Assembly: GCA_946886645.1 (NCBI GenBank)
Contig: CAMPIY010000040.1
Location: 1-10,926 of the forward strand
DNA length: 10,926 nucleotides
Source of the DNA: an uncultured Sphingomonas sp.
GTDB taxonomy: Bacteria; Pseudomonadota; Alphaproteobacteria; Sphingomonadales; Sphingomonadaceae
Reading direction: 5' to 3'
Shown: positions 1 to 5,460 of the stretch, piece after piece
Position numbering within the stretch: position 1 is the stretch's first letter
How the letters are laid out: each line of letters begins with the position of its first letter
Program-made: the position numbers and the translations under genes
Notes under the pieces: generated by a model
The model's database searches: none
Told to the model about the DNA's origin: nothing
What the model saw: only the letters and a program-made list of their open reading frames with translations

Positions 1-2
1 AG

Positions 3-440
3 GAGATGGAGATCGGCGCCAGGTTCCAGCGCATCAACAAATATGTGCTGACCCATTCAAACGAGCCATTGGAGTGGGACCATAGCCACAAGCTATCCGG
101 CGATACGGCGGAAGCGGTGGCCGAGCTAAAGCGCAGCGAGGGCCGCGATCTGCTCATCCAGGGCAGCAGCACGCTCTATGCGCCGCTGCTCGCCGCCGGG
201 CTCATCGATCGGCTGGTCCTGATGATTTTCCCGGTCATCCTCGGAAAGGGGAAGACGATCTTCGACGGATCGCAGGCCGCCGAGGCGCTGAGGCTGGTCC
301 GCCATTCCATTTCGGAAAAGGGTGTCGCCTTCCTGGAATATAAGCCAGGGAGCGAAGTGCCGACAGGCTCGTTCGCAACCAAGAAACCGAGCCGGGACGA
401 GCTGGAGCTACGAGAAAAAATCCGGGAGGGGAGTTGGTGA
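3..440 (+). CDS. RibD C-terminal / dihydrofolate reductase-like family protein (5' truncated by window)
   Basis: This is the C-terminal part of a dihydrofolate-reductase-fold NADPH-dependent reductase of the RibD-C family. The reading frame is still open at the left edge, so the ATG at position 6 is probably internal. About 145 codons are visible against roughly 180-220 for complete relatives. The family signature runs from IQGSSTLYAPLLAAGLIDRL (residues 51-70 from that ATG), which resembles the G-S-x-x-L...GLIDEL dinucleotide-binding segment, into a strand ending PVILGKGKTIF (about 76-86), typical of the conserved P-V-x-L-G-x-G-x-x-L/F motif. The N-terminal substrate/NADPH region lies outside the window, so the substrate cannot be judged. 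Known members include the riboflavin-pathway reductase domain and many stand-alone proteins of unknown role. Nothing here suggests a riboflavin operon. The charged tail (residues 124-144) is longer than usual. The stop TGA overlaps the GTG start of the next gene, implying co-transcription and translational coupling. Confidence 0.8.
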   Translation, partial: EMEIGARFQRINKYVLTHSNEPLEWDHSHKLSGDTAEAVAELKRSEGRDLLIQGSSTLYAPLLAAGLIDRLVLMIFPVILGKGKTIFDGSQAAEALRLVRHSISEKGVAFLEYKPGSEVPTGSFATKKPSRDELELREKIREGSW

Positions 441-1093
441 GCCTTGAGTTATTCGGTCATCCGTTTAGCAGCTATACGCAAAAGGTGCTGATCGCCCTTT
501 GGGCCGATGAAACGCCGTTCGAATATCGGATCCTGGAGCAGGACCACCCGGAGAATTTCGAGGAGCTGAAGCGCCACTGGCCGTTCGGCCAGTTCCCGCT
601 GCTGCTCGACGATGGCCGGCCGTTCGTGGAATCGACGCCGATCATCGAGCATCTCCAGGCCGAGCATGGCGGGACCCATCGCTGGATTCCGGATGGCGAT
701 ATCGGCCGGCGAGTTCGCTTCCTCGACCGCTTCTTCGATCTTCGGGTCATGCAGCAAATGCAGCAGAGCGTCGGCAACGCGCTCCGTCCCGAGAGCGATC
801 GCGACCCTTACGGTGTTGCGAGATCGCTTGAGCAATTGCGGCTGGCTTACGATTGGTTGGAAACCAATTTGAGCGATGGTCCCTGGGCCGTGGGCGAGGA
901 GTTCACGCTGGCCGACTGCGCCGCCGCGCCGTCCTTATTCTACGCCGACTGGGTCGAGGAGATCGGGCCGGTCCGTCCGCGCCTCGCCGCCTACCGGGCG
1001 AGATTGCTCGCCCATCCGATCGTCGCGCGAGCCGTCGATGAAGGGCGGCCCTACCGCGCCTACTTCCCGCTTGGCGCACCGGATCGGGATTAA
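437..1093 (+). CDS. Glutathione S-transferase family protein
   Basis: This 218-residue protein has the two-domain layout and length of cytosolic glutathione S-transferases. The N-terminal thioredoxin-like domain (about 1-78) begins LELFGHPFSSYTQKV, with S11/S12/Y13 as candidate glutathione-activating residues. It carries the conserved cis-proline in GQFPLLL (P54) and the E-S pair (E65-S66) that binds the gamma-glutamyl group. The all-helical C-terminal domain (about 88-210) contains FTLADC (156-161), the N-capping box motif of the GST core. The class and substrate cannot be assigned from sequence alone. I chose GTG at 437 rather than TTG at 434 because the Shine-Dalgarno GGAGG at 425-429 is 7 nt from the GTG but only 4 nt from the TTG. 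The start overlaps the stop of the upstream reductase gene (GTGA), so the two are probably one transcript. The TAA stop lies in a TTAA palindrome shared with the convergent J-domain gene. Confidence 0.88.
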   Translation: MSLELFGHPFSSYTQKVLIALWADETPFEYRILEQDHPENFEELKRHWPFGQFPLLLDDGRPFVESTPIIEHLQAEHGGTHRWIPDGDIGRRVRFLDRFFDLRVMQQMQQSVGNALRPESDRDPYGVARSLEQLRLAYDWLETNLSDGPWAVGEEFTLADCAAAPSLFYADWVEEIGPVRPRLAAYRARLLAHPIVARAVDEGRPYRAYFPLGAPDRD

Positions 1094-1662
1094 GCGAAAG
1101 CGCGGGAGCCTTTCAGCAACTGATAGGCGTCAATGACTTCGACGAGCCGCTTTTCGTGGGTGCGGTCGCCGCCGTTGCGATCCGGGTGATAGCGCCGCAC
1201 GAGTTCCGAATAGCGTTTCCGCAGCGCAGTCCGGTCCGCATCGTCCTTGAGCCCGAGGAGGGCGAGCGCATGACGCTCCTTGGCGGTAAAACGGTCGACG
1301 CGCTGGCGGCGCGCTTCGGGCCGGAATCGCGCGGATATGGCGTCCAGCGGATCGACGAAGTCGGCCCAGGCAGGGCCGCGGTCGGCGCCCGCTCCCGCAA
1401 ATGCCCGGGTCGTACGATCCCATCCGGCGATCGGCGACTGGGCCGCCTCGATCTCGTCCGGGCTCATGCCTTCGAAGAAATTATAGCGAGTGTTGTGAGC
1501 GCGGACATGGTCGAGGCACAGCCAGCGCCACGTCCCCGGTCCGTCGAAATCGCCCGGCGTCAGCGGTGCACGGAATTCACCGGGCTCGGCACAACCGGGC
1601 TCGGAACAACGCGCGCGCGCGCCCTCGACCCGCCCATGCCATTTGCTCGCCTTCGCAATCAT
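1090..1662 (-). CDS. J-domain co-chaperone with C-terminal J domain and N-terminal Cys/His cluster
   Basis: This 190-residue protein carries a J domain at its C terminus (about residues 131-186). The HPD triad is at 159-161 in RRYHPDRNGGD, preceded by helix II (ADRTALRKRYSELVRRY) and followed by a helix III ending AYQLLKG. J domains stimulate the ATPase of Hsp70/DnaK. This one lacks the Gly/Phe region and zinc fingers of true DnaJ, so it is a specialised co-chaperone. The N-terminal half holds C19, C24, C49 and H52 (CSEPGC and later CLDH), which could bind a metal (inference). The frame stays open upstream to a GTG at 1929, but that stretch is antisense to bolA. ATG at 1662 starts a sensible protein (MIAKASKWHGRVEG), so I prefer it. 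There is no well-spaced Shine-Dalgarno: AGAGG ends 2 nt before the ATG. In many alphaproteobacteria a similar J protein sits between bolA and cobS/cobT; no cob genes follow here. Confidence 0.85.
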   Translation of the reverse strand: MIAKASKWHGRVEGARARCSEPGCAEPGEFRAPLTPGDFDGPGTWRWLCLDHVRAHNTRYNFFEGMSPDEIEAAQSPIAGWDRTTRAFAGAGADRGPAWADFVDPLDAISARFRPEARRQRVDRFTAKERHALALLGLKDDADRTALRKRYSELVRRYHPDRNGGDRTHEKRLVEVIDAYQLLKGSRAFA

Positions 1663-1680
1663 CGCCTCTATATAGGGCCA
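1663..1680. promoter_or_regulatory. Candidate symmetric divergent promoter core (bolA / J-domain gene)
   Basis: The whole 18-bp gap between the two opposite ATGs contains the self-complementary octamer CTATATAG (1667-1674). Read rightwards, TATATA (1668-1673) ends 7 nt before the bolA ATG. Read leftwards, the same hexamer ends 5 nt before the J-gene ATG. This is where a -10 box would sit if both mRNAs began at or next to the start codon. A weak TTGCTC at 1643-1648, 19 bp upstream, could be the bolA -35; I see no good -35 for the J gene. Both genes lack a well-spaced Shine-Dalgarno, which fits leaderless or near-leaderless transcripts. This is inference from motif position only. Confidence 0.45.
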
Positions 1681-1965
1681 ATGAGTATCACCGCCACCGG
1701 ACCAATCGCCGGCGAAATAATCCAGCGCCTCACCGCCGCGCTCAGCCCGACCCGGCTCGAGCTCGTGGATCAGAGTCACCAGCACATCGGGCACGCCGGC
1801 CATGACCCGCGCGGCGAGAGCCATTTCGCGTTGACGATCGAGAGCGCCGCCTTCGCAGGCCTCAGCCGGGTCGAACGCCAGCGCAAGGTCTATGCCGCGC
1901 TCGGCGACTTGATGCGCGAGCGGGTCCACGCGCTGACGATCAAGGCGGCGGCGCCGGGGGATTAA
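1681..1965 (+). CDS. bolA: BolA family protein
   Basis: This 94-residue protein has a BolA/IbaG-type alpha-beta KH-like fold. The family pattern is clear: LELVDQSHQHIGHAGH (about 26-41), then ESHFALTIES (46-55), F58-x-G, SRVERQRKVYAAL (62-74) and the C-terminal VHALTIKA (82-89) with the near-invariant histidine H83. BolA proteins pair with monothiol glutaredoxins to bind or transfer [2Fe-2S] clusters, and some act as transcription factors under stress or at entry into stationary phase. Two departures from consensus are visible: Q31 where D-E-S is usual, and Q67 where the R-H-R motif is usual. ATG at 1681 is supported by homology; the plus-strand frame is open further upstream, but that stretch is antisense to the J gene. 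AGGG lies only 3 nt from the ATG, so initiation may not use a normal Shine-Dalgarno. It is divergent from the J-domain gene (18-bp gap) and convergent with the autotransporter, with its TAA inside a strong hairpin. Confidence 0.9.
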   Translation: MSITATGPIAGEIIQRLTAALSPTRLELVDQSHQHIGHAGHDPRGESHFALTIESAAFAGLSRVERQRKVYAALGDLMRERVHALTIKAAAPGD

Positions 1966-1980
1966 CCCCGGGCCGCCGCC
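1944..1980. terminator. Bidirectional hairpin terminator between convergent bolA and autotransporter genes
   Basis: This is a near-perfect inverted repeat. GGCGGCGGC (1944-1952) pairs with GCCGCCGCC (1972-1980), G1953 is bulged, and CCGGGG (1954-1959) pairs with CCCCGG (1966-1971), leaving the 6-nt loop GATTAA (1960-1965) that contains the bolA TAA stop. Fifteen GC-rich pairs make it extremely stable in either direction. The tracts that follow are only moderately T-rich (TGATTGTCCT rightwards, TTGATCGT leftwards), so it is an imperfect intrinsic terminator. It may act mainly as a 3'-end stabiliser or a block between the converging transcripts. The autotransporter stop is 8 nt beyond the hairpin edge. 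Confidence 0.65.
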
Positions 1981-1988
1981 TGATTGTC

Positions 1989-4900
1989 CTAGAGCGCGAC
2001 CTGCAGGCTGAGGCGGCCGCCGACTCCGACCTTGCCGAGCTGGTCTTCGGCATTCACCTCGCCGGTCAGCGACATTCCGCGGTCGCCGCCCATCACGCGA
2101 AGGCCCGCCAACCAGCCGCTGTCCCGGTCTTCCGGCGTCAGCGTGAACGTGTCGCCGCCTTCGAAGCGGGCGCGGGTCTTGCCGAGCGATCCGCTCAGGA
2201 TGCTGCGGTAGCCGCCTTCCAGCTCGACCCGCATCCAGCTGCTGTTGACGTCGCTGCCGCCGAACAATTCGTAGCCCAGCGCCACCAGGGCATTGGCCGC
2301 GCTTTCGTCGCTGTCGCGCTTCTCCACCTCAAGATCGAAGGCGGTGCCGCCGCCGCTCTCCTGATAGGCCTTCTCGGTCAGCTTGTAATGTTCGAGCAGG
2401 ATCGACGGACGGATCGAAAAGCGTCCCATCTTCACGTCATAGGACACGCCAGCCGAGGCCGAGTAAAGACGGCCCTTCCAGTCGCCTTCCGCTTCGCGGG
2501 TGACGATCTCTCCCTCCGCGACGCCGTTGAAGGTGCGCCGGCTGTCGAAGTTGATCGTCGCCGCGGTGCCGCGGGCGAAGGCCGACAACCCGCCCCACTG
2601 CCCGCGCCAATACAGGCCGGCCTCATACTGGTTGCTGATCAGCTCGTTTTCGCGCCGGCTGTCACGGCCGGACAGATAGGCGAGCGACACGCCGACGCCG
2701 CCGAAGGTGCCGAGGCCTGCTTCAACGCCTGCCGCGACGCCCCAGCCACCAAGCTTGTAGTTGGAAGTGGCGCCGATCGATTTGCTCGTCGCCCACGCGA
2801 CCTGTTCCGTCCAAAGACGCCATGGGCCCTTGTCGGTACCCGGAGCGCGCGGGTCGAGCAGGAACTTGTTCATCAGGCGCGAGCCCTTGGTCGCCGTTTC
2901 GAAGGCGCCGCCGGCATGGTCCGGGAGCATCTGCTGGAGCGTGTCCTGCAGCGTTTCGCTGTCGCCGATATTCAGCAGCACGCCGGCAATTCCGGCGTCG
3001 GAATCGGCCGCGCCGAGAACGGCGTCCAGAATGTCGTTTTCCGACCGGTTGATTCCGAGCTCGTCCGCGCTCTTCACCCGGATGGCCAGCGAGACCTCGT
3101 TGGGAACGGTGGTGACGAGGTCACTGTCGAACAGGAACGGCAACGACCCGACTTCGCTGGTCAGGCCCGTGCCGCCGGTCAACGATCCGGCCTGGATGAT
3201 CTTGTAGGTCCCTGCCACGTCTCCGACGCTGAGCAGGTTGACCGCGATGATGTTGTTCGCGCCGAGGTCCGCCGCTCCGGCGATATTGTAGAGCGTGTTG
3301 GTACCGGCCGCGGAGTCGATGGTGACCCCGAGCGTCGCGCCCGCCCCCGTGGTGAGCGAGGCAAGCGCAACCGCGCCGGAGTTGGTCGCGTTGAGCGTCG
3401 TCCCCGCGCCGACGTTCGCCGCAACGCCGCCGCTGTTGAGCAGGTTACCGGTGAAAGACGAAGTGCCGCTCAGCTGCAGGATGCCCGCGCCGCCACCGAA
3501 ATCGGCCTTGCCCGCCATGACGGAATCGCCGGACAGGAGCAGCGAGTTGCTGCCTCCGCCGAACGTGACGTCACCGTTGACGGCTCCGTCCGCGATGTCG
3601 AGCACGTCGTTGCCCGATCCGAACTTGATCTGCCCGTTGATCACCGGTGCAGGCTTGTTTGCCGCCGCGGCAATCTGGTGAACCGTCGCTCCGATCGTAT
3701 TGGCGCTAAGGTCGATCGCGGTTGCGCTTGCACCAAGCGTCGCCGCGCCCGAAACGCCGATGCTGCCGCTGTTCTCGATGAGGCCAAGCGTTCCCGACTT
3801 GTCGACGATCGCGGCCGCGGTGCCGGCCGTGCCGCTGCGTACGCCCAGGATATTGCCGCTGTTGGTAATGCTGGCGACATTGGCCCCGGTATCGATCAAT
3901 ATTGCTTGCGCCGCGGTCGTATCGGTCCCGCCGCCCTCAGCCCTGACCGTGCCGCTGATCACCAGTTCCGGGACGGTCGCGCCGGCGCCGATGCGGAGGG
4001 CGGTCGCATTGCCCTCGACCGCCTTGGCCCCGATCGTCCCGCTGATCGTCGCGCCGCCGGTAACGTCGACCGCCTGGCCGGCGCCGCCGATCGAAAGGCC
4101 CGTCGCCGAAACTCCCTTGTAGACACCATATCCATTGATGCTGCCCTTGACGACCAGCCCATGCCCGTCGGCGGATGAAGCCGCCGCGCCGAGGGTAACG
4201 GCTTGCGATGCGGTCCCGATCTGGACGGCAGGCGCCGACCCGTAGCTGTTGATCGAGGCGGTGCCTTCCTGGGCATCGGGGATGCCGTCGTCATCCTCGT
4301 CGGTGTCGGTCGTGCTGGCATCTGCAGGACGGGCATCGAAAACGATTCCGCCCGCGACATTTCCGCCAACCACCACGCCGGAACCACCCTGGAGCAGGTC
4401 GTCCGCGTCGAGTTTCGACACGTCGCCGGGAGGGGTGACCGAGCGATAGCCTGTCGAGTTGACCGTGCTTTGGATGACAAGCGAGCCACTGATGTCGCCC
4501 GAAAGCTGAACGCCGACAGCATTCGCCCCCGCAACCGAGATCGTCCCGTTGGTCAGCGCGACGTTGCCGTTGACGGCCGCAGCCTTGAGCCCGACGCTGT
4601 CATTGCCGAGAACGCCGATCGTCCCGCCGGTCAGCGAGATGTTGCCGGCAAGCGTGCTGTCGATCGCGATCGCGGCCGATTGATTGCCTTCGATCGTGAT
4701 GTTGCCGCCATTGACGATGTTGCCGGTGAACGTCCCGCCGCCGAGCACATGGATGCCGTAGCGGCCAGTTCCCTGCGCGAATGGTCCGTCGATGTCGCCG
4801 TCATTGTCGGTATCGGTCGCGGTATAGTTTTCGTCGATCGTGATCGTGCCGCTATTGGTGATATTCGCGGTCAGGCCGGTGTTGGCGAGGATGCCGGTCG

Positions 4901-5147
4901 AATTGTTGGCGCCGGTGATCTGGATCGTGCCTTCGTTCTTGACGCTGTCGTTGCTGTCGATCGTGACCGCCGCGCCGCCCGCCGGCTTTACCGAGCCGGT
5001 CGAGGAAATCCGCACGTCATCGCCGCCCGTACTGGTAAGAACCGGGGTCGTTACTGCGGTGCTGATAACTGTTTCTGCGCCGGCATAAGTGGGCAGGAAC
5101 GCCATCGACAAGGGCGTCAGACAAGTGGCGGCAAGCAGCTTTCGCAT
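1989..5147 (-). CDS. Type Va autotransporter: beta-helical passenger with C-terminal outer-membrane beta-barrel
   Basis: This 1052-residue protein is secreted across the inner membrane by Sec and inserted in the outer membrane. MRKLLAATCLTPLSMAFLPT followed by YAGA-ET is a clear signal peptide with likely cleavage near residue 24. Residues about 25-690 form a Gly/Asn/Ser/Thr-rich passenger of short beta-helix rungs (repeated I-x-N-x-G-x-I and G-x-I-x-G-x-V patterns such as ITNSGTITI, IENSGSIGV). About 775-1052 is the autotransporter beta-domain, beginning near GPWRLWTEQVAW, with alternating amphipathic strands. It ends LSLQVAL rather than with the usual terminal Phe/Trp. Two acidic motifs, DTDNDGDID (112-120) and DTDEDDDGIPD (281-291), look like Ca2+-binding loops. 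No protease catalytic triad is evident, so adhesion or biofilm roles are more likely than enzymatic ones (inference). ATG at 5147 is supported by the signal peptide and by GAGGA at 5155-5159. The frame is open 67 codons further upstream, but that stretch does not resemble a leader. Confidence 0.88.
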   Translation of the reverse strand: MRKLLAATCLTPLSMAFLPTYAGAETVISTAVTTPVLTSTGGDDVRISSTGSVKPAGGAAVTIDSNDSVKNEGTIQITGANNSTGILANTGLTANITNSGTITIDENYTATDTDNDGDIDGPFAQGTGRYGIHVLGGGTFTGNIVNGGNITIEGNQSAAIAIDSTLAGNISLTGGTIGVLGNDSVGLKAAAVNGNVALTNGTISVAGANAVGVQLSGDISGSLVIQSTVNSTGYRSVTPPGDVSKLDADDLLQGGSGVVVGGNVAGGIVFDARPADASTTDTDEDDDGIPDAQEGTASINSYGSAPAVQIGTASQAVTLGAAASSADGHGLVVKGSINGYGVYKGVSATGLSIGGAGQAVDVTGGATISGTIGAKAVEGNATALRIGAGATVPELVISGTVRAEGGGTDTTAAQAILIDTGANVASITNSGNILGVRSGTAGTAAAIVDKSGTLGLIENSGSIGVSGAATLGASATAIDLSANTIGATVHQIAAAANKPAPVINGQIKFGSGNDVLDIADGAVNGDVTFGGGSNSLLLSGDSVMAGKADFGGGAGILQLSGTSSFTGNLLNSGGVAANVGAGTTLNATNSGAVALASLTTGAGATLGVTIDSAAGTNTLYNIAGAADLGANNIIAVNLLSVGDVAGTYKIIQAGSLTGGTGLTSEVGSLPFLFDSDLVTTVPNEVSLAIRVKSADELGINRSENDILDAVLGAADSDAGIAGVLLNIGDSETLQDTLQQMLPDHAGGAFETATKGSRLMNKFLLDPRAPGTDKGPWRLWTEQVAWATSKSIGATSNYKLGGWGVAAGVEAGLGTFGGVGVSLAYLSGRDSRRENELISNQYEAGLYWRGQWGGLSAFARGTAATINFDSRRTFNGVAEGEIVTREAEGDWKGRLYSASAGVSYDVKMGRFSIRPSILLEHYKLTEKAYQESGGGTAFDLEVEKRDSDESAANALVALGYELFGGSDVNSSWMRVELEGGYRSILSGSLGKTRARFEGGDTFTLTPEDRDSGWLAGLRVMGGDRGMSLTGEVNAEDQLGKVGVGGRLSLQVAL

Positions 5148-5265
5148 CGTGGATCCTCGTGGCTTGGTTGCGTCGCGGCAATCACCGCCGGCGCAGCGTG
5201 GGATGGATATGATTAGGGCTGGCACAAGAGCCGGGCGACTCTCGTAACTATTTGAAAACACACCT

Positions 5266-5287
5266 CTAAATAACGGCCAACTAACGG
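5266..5287 (-). promoter_or_regulatory. Tandem 11-bp direct repeat, candidate response-regulator operator
   Basis: On the minus strand two adjacent 11-mers read CCGTTAGTTGG (5287 to 5277) and CCGTTATTTAG (5276 to 5266), identical at 9 of 11 positions. They lie about 120-140 bp upstream of the autotransporter start. Head-to-tail repeats with one-helical-turn (11-bp) spacing are the classic layout for OmpR/PhoB-type winged-helix regulators. A third, looser copy, CCGTTGGTTAC, occurs on the same strand at 5379 to 5369. No regulator gene is in the window and the binding factor is unknown. Confidence 0.35.
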
Positions 5288-5403
5288 GGTGCGGACCCGC
5301 GCCGGGGTCAAGTAGCCAAATCCGAGGCCCGCGACTACCTCCATTCATCGAAATCCATCGTAAACCAAGTAACCAACGGAATTATTTGCATTTTTATTTG
5401 TGG

Positions 5404-5447
5404 AGAAGGGGCATTCCTTCTGCCCGGCTTTTGTGGTGAGAAGGAAT
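5404..5447 (+). promoter_or_regulatory. Mutually exclusive hairpins in the pirin leader
   Basis: Three segments compete for pairing. AGAAGG (5404-5409) can pair with CCTTCT (5416-5421) to form a short tight hairpin, extended by one G-U pair. The longer segment ATTCCTTCT (5413-5421) can instead pair perfectly over 9 bp with AGAAGGAAT (5439-5447), closing a 17-nt loop. The right arm ends 1 nt before the Shine-Dalgarno AGGAG (5449-5453) of the pirin gene. This is the geometry of a simple RNA switch, or alternatively of a DNA operator palindrome. Whether the transcript starts upstream of 5404 is not known. Confidence 0.4.
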
Positions 5448-5460
5448 CAGGAGACGGCTC

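Larger units (their letters stand above)
5148..5460. other. 313-bp divergent intergenic region (autotransporter / pirin)
   Basis: I see no convincing gene in this stretch. It is noticeably AT-richer than its surroundings, especially 5341-5400, and must carry the promoters of both divergent genes. The autotransporter-facing half holds an 11-bp tandem direct repeat (5266-5287). The pirin-facing half holds a degenerate GTAA(A)CCAA tandem (5360-5376), an AT-rich block (5379-5400) where a pirin promoter is plausible, and overlapping hairpins (5404-5447). A TTGACC hexamer on the minus strand (5311 to 5306) resembles a -35, but no matching -10 lies 16-18 bp downstream. I therefore call no specific sigma-70 promoter. 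Confidence 0.7.

Noticed and set aside
1156..1680. Upstream in-frame extension of bolA on the plus strand
   Set aside because: It is antisense to the J-domain coding sequence. BolA homology begins just after ATG 1681 and the total length then matches the family.
1663..1929. N-terminal extension of the J-domain gene to a GTG at 1929
   Set aside because: It lies entirely opposite bolA, whose family motifs are clear. The ATG at 1662 gives a sensible N terminus.
2388..4178. 596-codon open frame on the plus strand (and a second at 4203-5216)
   Set aside because: Both are antisense to the autotransporter, dominated by Arg/Ala/Asp/Val low-complexity sequence, and have no recognisable domain or start signal. 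The minus-strand protein has a signal peptide, rungs and a barrel.
5294..5309. GACCC/GGGTC inverted repeat
   Set aside because: Five pairs around 6 nt in very GC-rich DNA is expected by chance, and it is not placed at a start or stop.
5282..5311. Possible sigma-70 or EcfG-type promoter on the minus strand (TTGACC with CGTT)
   Set aside because: TTGACC has no -10 at 16-18 bp, and the CGTT is not preceded by GGAAC at the required 16-17 bp, so neither class fits.
5148..5348. 67-codon N-terminal extension of the autotransporter
   Set aside because: The sequence is not signal-like and would bury the perfect Sec signal peptide that starts at ATG 5147 with its own Shine-Dalgarno.
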